Assembly (NCBI GenBank): GCA_947646735.1
Contig: CANTFK010000141.1
Location: 62,001 to 126,000, forward strand
Direction: 5' to 3'
Length of the DNA: 64,000 nucleotides
Source of the DNA: Peronospora farinosa
Lineage: Eukaryota > Oomycota > Peronosporomycetes > Peronosporales > Peronosporaceae
Below are positions 11,060-20,427 of this stretch, piece by piece (positions within the stretch are counted from its first letter, which is position 1; each line of letters opens with the position of its first letter). The notes beneath the pieces were generated by a model. It worked only from the letters and a program-made list of their open reading frames with translations, made no database searches and was not told where the DNA came from. The position numbers were made by a program, and so were the translations under genes.

Positions 11060-12258
11060 GTGACGAATTTGGGTGCTAATAAGTTAGCGCCAAGATATAT
11101 TGGCCCATTTCGGTTTCTTAAGGCGCATGGTGACGCTTACACGCTAGACATACCTACATCTATGCGTTTGCACCCGACGTTCTACGTCGGGCGCCTCAAG
11201 GCTTACCTACCGGCGGATCTCCCTTCGAATCTTCCCCGCTCTTCTGTGCCGGCTCAAAAACCGACTTCCCTTGACGACGACGTTGACGACGACTGGGACC
11301 AAGTCCTGCCCGAGCGCGTGCACACTCGATCTGCTGGGGCCCTCCGAACGCAGTCGTCTCAAGTTGACGTAGGCGCTCAACTAGTACCAGCTGATCACGT
11401 CGAGTCCGCTCAGCAGCCTCAGTCGCATCATCCGCACGATCTTGAGCTCTCTCAGCCATCTCGCGAGCATCAAGTAGGGCATTCTTCGATTCCTCGGCTT
11501 CAGCGCGAAGTAGGTGCAGCTTATCATTCGACTGTACAGGAGCTCGATTGCGAGAATCGGCGCTCATCGCCAGAGGTCTTCCGTCGCGATGCTCCTCCTC
11601 CCTTAGTTGATGCATTGGGTGCGCGACGCTGGATTGTCGACCGAATTGTCGATCACGAGGATCACAAGACCCAGGCGCCGAGTAATAACTCGGCGCCATG
11701 AAGAAGCGTGTCGAGAAACATTACAGGGTTCGCTAATTGAAATATTTCCCGGCGGACGATACATGGGAACCATCGAGTACGCTGTCCCAAGATGTCCCGG
11801 ACGTGGTCGAGGACTATGAGTCCCGTAGAAAGACGGTGATCGCGACCGACGCTGCCGGTTCCATCCCCGATCTCGCGAGCCGTAATGCTCGCGAGAAACG
11901 AAACCACGACGACCTCCCGAGCGACTCCGAGACCGAGACCTATTACGAGGCTCGGGAGCATACGGATGATACGGTTGACGACCTCGGCTACGTGAATGCC
12001 GTCGGCGATCGTAAGTACGCGCTCTCACTCGCCGTAGCTCGGACACCTGGAGCTCCGAAAGGCTTCTCTCATAACGGGCAATCCATGGACGAATATGATC
12101 GGGCATGCCTCGCGCACACACCAAGTCGTCCCATTCCTGCCGGACCGGTCGCGATCTGCCCACGTTGCACGTTGGACATCCCTCACGAATGTGGACGTAA
12201 CAAAGGTGATGCTCGTCACAAGTCATACGACAGATGCGCCGGCGCAGGTCGCCAATAG
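11060..12258 (+). pseudogene. Gypsy element B: GPY/F module, linker, chromodomain and tail
   Basis: 11060-11701 begins with the integrase C-terminal GPY/F module (RYIGPFRFLKAHGDAYTLDI, HPTFYVGRLKAY). A Gln/His-rich linker follows, then the chromodomain start (ARRWIVDRIVDHEDH). The chromodomain resumes after stops at 11737 (LKYFPADDTWEPSSTLSQD), where an expected Trp codon has become a stop. The sense frame stays open to 12258 with no recognisable domain. The linker and tail coincide with antisense ORFs. Confidence 0.7.
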
Positions 12259-12590
12259 CGTGTCTATCACGCGTTCCCTCGCGACCGTCTAGCCAGGACG
12301 TGAAGGACGTTCCTTCACGTCGGTTCGCGTTCCAGCGCCTGATGAAGGCACACCAAGATCTCTGCAACGCATTGTCAGTATATGCGTTGCTCGTCGCTTT
12401 GCCTGGTATCGCGTAAAAAGGTCCTTCATGACCTCCAGTGGCTCGGGTTCGACAGCACCGTCAAGACCATACAAGCGCCACGGTTTCAAGTCCCATCCAT
12501 GACCTGCGGCGCCTGCTCTCTTCGGATTGTCGCTTGGTGTTCCCAGTTCTGGTTGTCAGAGACATTGTTTCGTGGACGCCTAGGGTCCAT
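11196..12590 (-). other. Antisense ORF set over the 3' part of gypsy element B
   Basis: Minus-strand open stretches run opposite to pol. There is an ATG at 12590 (MDPRRPRNNVSDNQ), then 12289-12489, then 11603-12367 (254 residues, with a Cys/His cluster CDEHHLCYVHIREGCPTC and an Arg-Ser block RNRSRSRSRSGGRR), and 11196-11699, which opens with a true ATG (MAPSYYSAPG) and holds a long charged coiled-coil-like stretch (DAREMAERAQDRADDATEAA). Frames shift between pieces. The position relative to chromodomain and 3' LTR matches the antisense set of element A, although the two products are not obviously alike. Confidence 0.4.
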
Positions 12591-12701
12591 GTTGCTCAGT
12601 TAAGTCTAACTGAGCAGGTTCGGAGTTACGCCGTTGGTCGAGAAGAAACTTTCTGCGATTCGCGCTTACGTTGAGATAAGCGCAACTTAAAGAGGGGGTG
12701 A

Positions 12702-13010
12702 TGTAAAGGGTCAACCTATTACATAAGTAGTTATAGGAATAATACATCATAAGTAGGCAAATATGGCAGCATCAGATTAGCGGATACTGCACGTCATGAT
12801 ATTATTGGTGTATCTTTGGGGTCTGGCACCCCTAACTAGCAATTATATAATTGATCTCTATTTGAGTAATGCCATGACCTAGATAAACATATTCGCACTT
12901 ACTACGAATTAAAACTAAACCAAAATAAACAGAGGTATATTTACGAGTGAATGAAGAGCGCTTCCTCAACGCCTTTTTAGTGTAAGACATTAACAAGCTC
13001 TTATCCCGTT
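12702..13010 (+). mobile_element. 3' LTR of gypsy element B (start clear, end unclear)
   Basis: The LTR starts at TGTAAAGGG directly after the polypurine tract. The sequence is AT-rich with no credible ORF. I cannot place its 3' end because no second copy lies in the window; helicase-like coding sequence is recognisable from about 13020. Confidence 0.45.
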
Positions 13011-13019
13011 GCACCTATG

Positions 13020-14290
13020 GATGAGTTTTAGCATAATTTACTGGATGTCTGCGCGCATAAACTTCGCCATGATGGAAATACGGAACCTTTAGCTGACCAG
13101 ATCACGAGACTGGTCCTGCATTTGATAGCAAACCTATTGGCGACTTTTGACAAAACCCTTGCTAACTTTAGCCTCCCACGCCTGCGATTCAAGTGATATA
13201 GCTACAAAGAAAGCGCTTCATTGCAGAGCAGCTGGAACTCAACGTAGAAAAGATAAAAGAAGAGGCAGACAACGAAAGCAGACTTTGAACGCGACGTAGC
13301 TTGACAAACATCGTCAGATCATGTAGACCTGCAAGGTGGTATATTTGTTCATTGACATTCCTGGTGGAACCGGCAAAACATATCTTAAAAGTTACACCTC
13401 GGGATTTAGGACACATTGCGCTGGCAATGAATTCATCTAAACTATTAGCGTTGCTATTAAGCCATGACCGCAGCCTTTACTTCATCTTTACGATTCCAGC
13501 TAATTTGACGCCTAACTCAGTGTGCTCGATAAGCAATTAGAGCGGTCTTGCAGAGATGTTTCGCCGCACGAAGCTCATTCTTTGGGACAAAGCTCGAATG
13601 ATGGATAAGTTTGCATTCGAGGCCGTTTGCCGGACACTTCACGATATCACTAATAAACCTCACGTTCCATTTGGTGGAATCACTTTCGTAAGATGCGGCG
13701 ACTTTCGCCAGGTTCTTCCTGTTGTCTCAAAGGGCCTGCGTTCTGATATTGTTGCCGCCTCAATCAAAAAGTCATATCTCTGGAGTCGCGTGCAGTATGC
13801 AGGTTGCAGCATAATCAAAAAGTAATTACTTTATTTTTTTCAAGATAGCATGAAAGTGCGCCACCAATGCTGAGCGACTGGCAGATCTTTGGAGTCGCGT
13901 CTCCGCAAATTGGTTTTGGTACTTGGAGAAGACAGGCTGGAGAAGATTGACGACGACTACGGCCGGTGTCCAGCGTCTATGGTGTCCCCAATAACACTTA
14001 TCAATAATATTTATGGATGTATCGCGGTTGTTGCACAAAACGAAAGGTATTAATAATTAGCAGCCGAGCCATCCTTGTCGCCCGCAATGACGCTGTTTCT
14101 GACATCAACACGGCGGTGATGGACACGGTTCGGGGGGAGGTATTTGAACACTTGACCGCCGATAAGGTGGACGAAGAAGAAGGTGCAAACATGGTGCCAC
14201 TGAATATCTAAACAGGCTGGAAGTGAGCAGGTTGTCACCTTATCGACTTTGGTCGAACAAAATGTTGACTCCAATCATGCTGCTCAGAGA
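13020..14290 (+). pseudogene. PIF1-like helicase remnant, Helitron type
   Basis: Three plus-strand pieces in different frames line up with eukaryotic PIF1 helicases. Near 13350 is a Walker A-like FIDIPGGTGKTYL (Gly-Gly-Thr-Gly-Lys-Thr kept). At 13556-13825 is FRRTKLILWDKARMM, where the Walker B DE of the family has become DK, followed by GDFRQVLPVVSKG. At 14040-14211 is the conserved helicase tail (AILVARNDAVSDIN). Such isolated PIF1 domains in oomycetes usually derive from Helitron RepHel proteins. No Rep domain or Helitron end is visible. Stops and frameshifts make it a pseudogene. It sits about 300 bp upstream of the first island gene. Confidence 0.75.
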
Positions 14291-14587
14291 CTAGGACACG
14301 ACAAACGGACTCTGCAATGGAATTTAAATAATTGTCCAGCGTTTCTCAGCTCGCGTGATTGAGGCTATAATACTAAACAATGATCACGCGGGATACGGTC
14401 CGTCAGAACGACGGGTGAATACCCTAGTGACGTAACAAAAGCTACTACAGTATGATGATAGGCTCGCGCTGGGGGCTTAGATCTACCACCCAGTACCGGT
14501 TTTCTAAGTATAAGGTTTAATAGCTCATGGATAAGACGACCGAGGTTTTTCTCACCTTTATCGGTAGAAGTCACAGCTCGTACAGAC
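14291..14587. other. Intergenic spacer
   Basis: Nothing recognisable beyond the likely promoter of the small gene at 14588. Confidence 0.4.
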
Positions 14588-14782
14588 ATGAGTGGCGGTG
14601 GTGAGTATCCATACCCAAAGTACACGTGGTCCCCGGCTGGAGGCTGGTGGGCCAAGACCAAGCATTGGCAGCGTAAAACGGGTGTTGGACTCGTAGTGCT
14701 CGTGACGGCTGCAGTTCCAATCGCCTTGTTTTCAAGCTCGAACCACATTAAGTTTCCGGCCGAGGAGCGTCGCAAGCTGTAG
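14588..14782 (+). CDS. Small single-pass membrane protein, possibly mitochondrial
   Basis: A 64-residue ORF from a true ATG to TAG. The N-terminus is rich in Gly, Tyr, Pro and Trp (YPYPKYTWSPAGGWW). A basic stretch (KTKHWQRK) precedes one hydrophobic segment, residues about 31-50 (TGVGLVVLVTAAVPIALFSS), and a charged tail. This size and plan are common among accessory subunits of inner-membrane respiratory complexes, but I do not recognise the family and the role is a guess. It stands alone on the plus strand, 360 bp from the stop of the convergent PH/WW gene. The WSPAGGWW motif and clean frame argue for a real gene; an intron-linked upstream exon cannot be excluded. Confidence 0.55.
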   Translation: MSGGGEYPYPKYTWSPAGGWWAKTKHWQRKTGVGLVVLVTAAVPIALFSSSNHIKFPAEERRKL

Positions 14783-15143
14783 AATAGCAGCAAAGACTTA
14801 ATACGGACAACCCGACGACATTGGAATTGATCTGTGGACAGAGCAACATACGAAGCAGATGAGGAAGAGATGGATGGAGACATTAAGTGGGAAAGCTGCT
14901 ACCTTTTGTTTGTAACAAGCTGTTAAACTGCTTTAAACCGGCATCGTTTGAGGGGGGGGGTAGAATTCTTCTTTTTGTCGTCACCTGCAAAGAGGAGAGA
15001 TCAAATTGTTTGAAGCAATGACAATCTATAGCAATTCAAAAGAAGAAGAAAGGGGATAAATGGGTAAGCAAAAGCAATCCTCATATTTTCATTTTACTTT
15101 GTTAGTTTTAAGGTCTTGGCACGGCATGACCGAGACTAGAAGA
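14783..15143. other. Convergent 3' spacer
   Basis: Spacer between the 3' ends of two convergent genes, with a run of G at about 14951-14960. Nothing else is seen. Confidence 0.4.
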
Positions 15144-17408
15144 TTAAAATTCATGATGGTTAGCACCGTGACGGATGGGAGACACAGACGCAGGTACCTC
15201 AGGTGCAGCCGTTTGCATATTAGTTGTCGTTGTCGGTAACAGCTTTGGCAGTTTAAAGGCCCATGCTGACTTGGGTTTCGGCTTTTGTTTCCGGTATGCA
15301 GCCGACGTGGTGCCACCAGCAGTCTCTTCATCCGCTTCGGTCTCGCTTAGATATTCACTGCTCGTGTCGACGCTAGTGTCAGGACAAATGTCGGCCTCGT
15401 CTTCCTCTGGATCATTGTGGCCAATGTGATGTCCATAATCTTCGTTCGCGTCGTCATCGAGATCGCTATGATCGCTATGATCGCAACGATCGCTGTTGTG
15501 GTGATCATCGCTATGGCGATCGTCACTGTGGTCTTTTTTTCCGCGGTCGTTGCTAGCCATGTCGTCGGTTGGTACGTCCCAGCTAACTTTACCATCTTCG
15601 TTCGCGTAGTAGTAGGTACCAGGGTATCCACGGCTCTCGTGCTTTGTCCAGCCGGGGGGCAACTTCTCCCCAGACTCGCCGTCTTCCGTCGAATATAGTG
15701 ACGCCGTGTCTTCTTCCGACAAACTCTCACCGTCACGGCTCTTTTGTATTGCCGTATGCTTGCGAGCCGAGCCAGTCTCCGGTGCCACCATCGCACCTCG
15801 CACAGACTGGTATTTACTGTTCTTCCTAGAACTATCGCCGTCCTCGGCTGCAGGCTGCTTCGTCGAAGACGAGCTCTTTTTCTTTTTTGCTTTCCACATT
15901 GCAAGCACATCCGACACATTGTCCACAGATGCTGGGAGCTCCTCTAAAGGTTTCTCTTTAATCTTGTCCCTTGGCAGCTCCTGAGCTATCTCTTTAATCT
16001 TCTCCCTGGGCTGCTCCTGAGGTTTCACTTGAGGTTTCTCCTGAACCTTCACCTGAGGTTTCTCCTGAACCTTCACCTGAGGTTTCTCCTGAACTTTCGC
16101 CTGAGGTTTCTCCTGAACTTTCGCCTGAGGTTTCTCCTGAGCTTTCACCAGAGGTTTCTCCTGAGCTTTTGCCAAAGGTTTCTCTTGAACTTTCACCTGA
16201 GGTTTCTCCCTTAGCTTCTCGCTCGGCTTTTCCTTGATTACTGCTAATTGATCGACAAGGTTGCGTTGTCTCCTGCTTCTAATTGCAGCAAGAGTTTCCT
16301 CTTCCTCGTGTTCCGGTATCTCCAAAATACTAGTATTATCGCGCCTGGAAACGGCGCGCTGAAGCACCTGTGTGAAGCCTCGGCGTGAGCTCGTCGTCGC
16401 TGCTTTATCAGATTTCATCTGAGTGAGCTGATCCAACTTCATTTGGAGATTCACTAGTACGTCCTCCATCCCCTCTAGCATAGCCAGCATATCATCCGCA
16501 ATGTCGTCCAAATCAATTTCTGCTTCAGGCATTTCATCCATGTTACCACTGTCAATCGCACGCATCTTTTGCAGCAGTGTCTTGGCTTTAATGCGTAAGA
16601 ACCGCTTCCTTTCGGCCTCTCTTTGCTGCGTCTCCTCAAGCTGCGAAATTCGAAGATTAGCATCACGGAGCTGGTGCATCATCTTAAAAAAATGTTCATC
16701 TTTTTTCAAACTAAAACGGTGATTGCGAATCGCATTCATCCACTCTTTCGCCTTATCGTCATCTTCCGTGTCCAGATACAGAGGACGCATCTTCGGGGCA
16801 TCACCTGATGCAATCTGCTCTGCAGTTAATGGTGGCAGTTTGCCCGACACTCGAAAGCAGTTATCTCCTCCCCCTACTGCACGCTGTAGACAGTCTGCAT
16901 TGCGTTTGATGTCTGTCAAATACTCGAGATCAATGATCCCTCGTGGGGTCTCGTCGTCTTTCGAGTTGTAGTAGAAAAGATAAGTGAGCGGTTTGACCAC
17001 AAAATAGTATTGATTCCAAGCTCCCGGTTCATTGTCTGCCTGTTTACGAAGAAAGCCACTGCATGTTCCTTTGGTCGTCAGCGTCTCTGCTGCGCTGCCC
17101 AATTCAATCATACTAAAACGAACGCGTGCACGTTTGATACTGGGTCTATCGCGACTATCACGAGTACCTGGAGCAGGCCTTGATTTGGAACGCGCTTGTT
17201 TGCGTTGTTTCTGCCGTTCCCGTAAACTCACGTCTGTGGGGTCTGCACGTCCACGCGTAGGTGAGGAATGATGTCGCATGGGGTCATGCTGAGGTCGTCG
17301 ATGTGAAGGCTCACAAAAAGGCGAATTCGGCTCAGGATGACGCGGTCGTGACTGACCACGTGTCTGACTGCGATGTCGACGAGAACGAACACTTGGCTCA
17401 GGCGCCAT
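15144..17408 (-). CDS. PH domain, coiled coil and WW domain protein
   Basis: A 754-residue protein if started at the ATG at 17408 ([14 protein letters not shown]); the frame is open 30 codons further but only from a GTG. Residues 1-95 are Arg/Ser/Pro-rich and disordered. Residues about 113-235 form a PH domain (CSGFLRKQ start, WNQYYFVV, closing helix with KEWMNAI), a lipid- or protein-binding module at membranes. A coiled coil lies at about 238-335. Residues 401-464 are eight 8-residue repeats of the type [11 protein letters not shown] domain lies at 583-613 ([24 protein letters not shown]), which binds Pro-rich ligands. An Asp/His-rich stretch follows. It looks like a signalling scaffold; I know no named orthologue. 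An alternative 5' exon at about 17560-17614 (MSRLWSKIDPDEKNN) could splice in frame through an intron of about 65 bp. Confidence 0.8.
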   Translation of the reverse strand: MAPEPSVRSRRHRSQTRGQSRPRHPEPNSPFCEPSHRRPQHDPMRHHSSPTRGRADPTDVSLRERQKQRKQARSKSRPAPGTRDSRDRPSIKRARVRFSMIELGSAAETLTTKGTCSGFLRKQADNEPGAWNQYYFVVKPLTYLFYYNSKDDETPRGIIDLEYLTDIKRNADCLQRAVGGGDNCFRVSGKLPPLTAEQIASGDAPKMRPLYLDTEDDDKAKEWMNAIRNHRFSLKKDEHFFKMMHQLRDANLRISQLEETQQREAERKRFLRIKAKTLLQKMRAIDSGNMDEMPEAEIDLDDIADDMLAMLEGMEDVLVNLQMKLDQLTQMKSDKAATTSSRRGFTQVLQRAVSRRDNTSILEIPEHEEEETLAAIRSRRQRNLVDQLAVIKEKPSEKLREKPQVKVQEKPLAKAQEKPLVKAQEKPQAKVQEKPQAKVQEKPQVKVQEKPQVKVQEKPQVKPQEQPREKIKEIAQELPRDKIKEKPLEELPASVDNVSDVLAMWKAKKKKSSSSTKQPAAEDGDSSRKNSKYQSVRGAMVAPETGSARKHTAIQKSRDGESLSEEDTASLYSTEDGESGEKLPPGWTKHESRGYPGTYYYANEDGKVSWDVPTDDMASNDRGKKDHSDDRHSDDHHNSDRCDHSDHSDLDDDANEDYGHHIGHNDPEEDEADICPDTSVDTSSEYLSETEADEETAGGTTSAAYRKQKPKPKSAWAFKLPKLLPTTTTNMQTAAPEVPASVSPIRHGANHHEF
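16017..16208 (-). repeat. 24-bp coding minisatellite, 8 copies
   Basis: On the minus strand eight 24-bp units encode EKP(Q/L)(V/A)K(V/A)Q octapeptides, residues 401-464 of the PH/WW protein. The period is a multiple of three, so copy-number change would keep the frame. Flanking residues carry decayed copies ([16 protein letters not shown]). Confidence 0.85.
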
Positions 17409-17498
17409 GACTTCAAAGGTGATTAATAATAAACAAAGGTCACACGTATGACCAAGTCCTCCTAATGCGATGTGAGGGATACGGACGGCTCTGTGCAC

Positions 17499-18480
17499 TT
17501 GCAGTCGTTATGGGTAGGGGAACACCGCTTGTGTACCCGATTCAACTGCCAATACCTTACTTTAATCAAGTTGTTTTTTTCGTCTGGATCAATTTTAGAC
17601 CAGAGCCTCGACATCTCGTTGTTACAATCGGGTGCAGTAGCAAGCAGCAAAGGTAGTGCGTTCGTATGCAGGTGCAAGTTCAAAACGTTTGCTAAACATC
17701 ACGATGCTACTTTCTTTCTACTTTATGTCAATGGATCGAGTCGGTTGGTAGTGGTAGTGGCGTTACCGTCTCTGTCAAAGGCCTTTTTTTCAACAAGGAC
17801 AATGAATGACCCATCAGTCAACACCACAGCATCGTCTTATCGCTATCAGATCGCTCTACAAGGTGTATTTTTATTCAGATTTTTATTTTGTATAAAGACG
17901 TCAGCAGTATATAATATCAATGTCATGCACTTCCTCTTCTTACATCTCCATGTAACCTCCCTACTCGTTACTTAGCGACTACGTAAACGCTGAGTGGTTA
18001 TTTCAAACACCAGACTGTCCACCACCCCTCAATAGTTATACTTCATCACCATCTGGAAACTAGAATCAGCTGCCTGGTTTTGTCCGCTCGTTTGAAGTTG
18101 AATGCTCCGGCTAAATGACGTCTGCCTCAATCAAATAGTGACCAATTTACTTCGGTCTTGACCAAATAGTGTCCAATTTACTTCAGTCTTGACCAAATAG
18201 TGTCCAATTTACGTGATTGCAAAATCGACAATGGACATAATCGGAGTTGGACCTCGAGCTGCGACTTGACGAAATCGAATAAGTACGACAAGATTCCTCG
18301 ACAATTGACCACAATTACGGACAGCTACGATATACAAATTACAAGTGCTTTAAACCCAACGGTATCAATGCTCTATGTACACTTTTAGCCTTCTCTTGCA
18401 TAAGAGTGTTACAATTTCAATATAAATGTCATAGAGTTCATGCAAGTCCACCCTAATAAAGGGATGCACATGTTGTCGTA
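17499..18480. other. Intergenic region between PH/WW gene and SSU72
   Basis: It probably holds the PH/WW promoter and a possible short first exon (minus, ATG at 17614). Plus-strand open frames here (up to 167 codons at 17472) have no recognisable domain and weak coding character. A short tandem repeat lies at 18131-18212. Otherwise nothing is seen. Confidence 0.4.
18131..18212. repeat. Tandem repeat, about 30 bp, nearly 3 copies
   Basis: Copies start at 18131 (TCAAATAGTGACCAATTTAC), 18160 (GACCAAATAGTGTCCAATTT) and 18191 (the same, truncated). Spacing is 29 and 31 bp. Each contains CCAATTTAC. Noncoding. Confidence 0.7.
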
Positions 18481-19163
18481 CTACATGTGCATTCCTACAT
18501 AAAAAATTTGCTGACCGTGTTCCTTTTCAAACTTTTCCACTATCGACTTGACAAACTCCTCCGTGAGCTCGTCCACTGGAACGTTGAGCTTGCGACACAG
18601 GTCGAGCACACGTTTGCCGCCTGCTAAGGCCTCCCCTGACGTATCTTCCGTATCGAGGCAAATGATGTGAAGCTGCTTGGGGTTGAAATGCAGTCGGATT
18701 CGCATCTGGATGTCTAATGCAAGTGAAAAACGTTACAGTTAGTCAAACTAGGCAAAAGCAGGGAGGAATTTTAGGTACCTTCAAGCACAGTGAGGAACAT
18801 GGAGTAGTCTAGACACACCACCACGTCGATACCGACGAGCTGCTTTTCACTGAGGTTCTGCCAGCGCTCCGGCGCCTTTTTAATTGACATATCCCGCTCC
18901 AGGATCTCAAGCACGCCATTGTCCGTGAAAAGCGCAGCGTCCTCCTTCTTGAGAACGCTGTGCATGGCCAAGTATGGGGTGAGGAACCTGAACGTACGCG
19001 ACTCGGAACTAGTTCGACAGGGAAATGTCACCTGACGGCCGGCGCCGTATGAGCACACGCGCAGTCCCGCAGCGTTGAGAATCTCATGGGCAGCGGCGCT
19101 CCGATTCACGTTGTTGGCGCATACCATGGCAAACATGGGACGGTTGGACTCGACTCTCTGCAT
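18481..19163 (-). CDS. SSU72: SSU72-like RNA polymerase II CTD phosphatase
   Basis: Two exons: 19163-18779 and 18713-18481. A 65-bp intron has donor GTACCT, acceptor TTGCATTAG and phase 1, which joins LTVLE to DIQMRIR. The product is 205 residues, the usual size for the family. The N-terminal VCANNVNRSAAAHEIL carries the signature Cys-X5-Arg loop (C15, R21) followed by Ser. The exon 2 stretch LDTEDTSGEA fits the loop that supplies the acid Asp in known SSU72 enzymes. The family removes phosphate from Ser5 of the Pol II C-terminal repeats as part of the cleavage/polyadenylation machinery in the nucleus. Length and both motifs are intact, so it is likely functional. Confidence 0.9.
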
Positions 19164-19518
19164 ATTCCAGTAACTATCCTGCTTCTTGTCTTGCGTTGCA
19201 GTTAGTCTTTTTGTCGTCGAATTGGAACTGAAGAAGCACGAAGTTTCAAGCTTCCGTCACGGTAGATGGAGAAGTATTTAAAGGCTTACGGACGTTGCAG
19301 TATGAAACACCTCGGTTGTTCTGGTAGCACAATCGCAGAACTGAAATATCGACGACAAATCAATGGAAATGTGAGTATTTAAATAGCATTCACGATGGAC
19401 TCGTTAGAGACAAGATACTTATTGAACTCAACGCAACATCTTTTCATTACCCCTGTCTTGCAATCACGACAATGCAACCTTAACCTGCATCTCTTTTTAC
19501 TCGCAACACGAATTCGAT
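19164..19518. other. Intergenic spacer
   Basis: Presumed SSU72 promoter and 3' end of the MLF-like gene. Nothing else is recognised. Confidence 0.4.
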
Positions 19519-20175
19519 TTACGGCAGCTCTTGAGCCTCGGGGTGGTCGGGCAGCACGCTTTGCTTTGTCACACCTTGAGCCTTGGCGTGCTCTTCGGCA
19601 CCACCGAATGGTGTGCTCTTCCAGGCCTTCTCGAAGTCCTCAACCGAGCCCGACGACACCTTGTGCTCGTGAGTGCCATCATCCTTTTCCGATGCACGCT
19701 TCCAAGTCGACTCCAGTGCGCGTGTACCGATCCGACGCTTGTGCTGAGCTTTCAGTCGTCCCGCCGAGTCCTCGTAGCGGCGGCGTGTGCTGTCTACGCG
19801 GCGACCATTGTCGTCGGCGGTCAGACACGTGCTGTACGAGTACGTAAAGAACGAGTAGTCGTCCTTGGTCTTCGATTCGGGCGGCGAGAGGTTCGGGGGC
19901 ATCCGGGTGTCCATAAGTTTTGCACCGACAGGAAGGTCGTCAAAAAAGTCACTGATCATCGACTCCTTTTCCTCAGCTACAGGTGACTCCTCTATTTCCA
20001 TTTCCATTTCTTCTTCTTCCTCTTCAGTATTCGGGCTGTTCTCACGCTGAAGAGACTGTCTGTTAGGAAGAATCAAAATACGCGTCGATGGATAGCGCTC
20101 ATCGAACCCTCCCATAAACTCTTCTTCATCCGCCAGCGAGTCCAACCACGAGAACGGCGACACCAAACGGAACAT
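19519..20175 (-). CDS. Myeloid leukaemia factor (MLF)-like protein
   Basis: 218 residues from the ATG at 20175 (MFRLVSPFSWLDSL); the frame is open 4 codons upstream only from a GTG. The N-terminus has a Phe/Trp-rich start and an acidic block at residues 51-63 (EEEEEEMEMEIEE). Residues about 105-190 match the conserved part of the MLF family: YSFFTYSYS, then a run of basic residues (DSTRRRYEDSAGRLKAQHKR) and the closing ESTWKRAS and VEDFEKAW. MLF proteins are small adaptors moving between cytoplasm and nucleus, linked to transcription and protein quality control. The exact role in oomycetes is unknown. It lies 250 bp downstream of the PHD gene on the same strand. Confidence 0.7.
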   Translation of the reverse strand: MFRLVSPFSWLDSLADEEEFMGGFDERYPSTRILILPNRQSLQRENSPNTEEEEEEMEMEIEESPVAEEKESMISDFFDDLPVGAKLMDTRMPPNLSPPESKTKDDYSFFTYSYSTCLTADDNGRRVDSTRRRYEDSAGRLKAQHKRRIGTRALESTWKRASEKDDGTHEHKVSSGSVEDFEKAWKSTPFGGAEEHAKAQGVTKQSVLPDHPEAQELP

Positions 20176-20427
20176 CTTGAATAACACTTGTCAATTCCAA
20201 TGCGTTTTGGTAACTGGTAAGCAGAAACGAGTTCTCGCGACTGAGACCAGACGCGCAGAACTTCAACTGGTTTTGATAATGCAGTTGGAGCTTGGTTATC
20301 ATAGCCGACAGTTAAGACTTCTTCGATGGAACCAGGTATTTCCAGAAAAGTGTGTACTTAAATTCCTTCGAGTGCTCATCGTCTACCCATTCTCCTACGT
20401 GTACATTGATATCTCTGCACGGAATTT

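Larger units (their letters stand above)
6750..12701 (+). mobile_element. Ty3/gypsy chromodomain element B (5'-truncated)
   Basis: In plus-strand order there are protease (6844-7309), a repeat-filled spacer, RT (8042-9293), RNase H (9311-9838), integrase (9900-10740) and GPY/F-chromodomain (11060-11830). They are followed by a polypurine tract at 12686-12701 and the 3' LTR start TGTAAAGGG at 12702. Gag and the 5' LTR are absent; the element begins abruptly at the head-to-head junction with element A. Many stops and frameshifts show it is inactive. Element A has the same plan but differs in sequence in every domain, so A and B are separate families rather than a recent inverted copy. Confidence 0.75.

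Noticed and set aside
14365..14883. A 172-codon minus-strand ORF over the small membrane protein gene
   Set aside because: It lies antisense to a frame with a convincing membrane-protein plan and has no recognisable domain of its own.
17472..17975. A 167-codon plus-strand ORF in the spacer before SSU72
   Set aside because: No domain, poor composition, and it overlaps the likely PH/WW promoter and first exon on the other strand.
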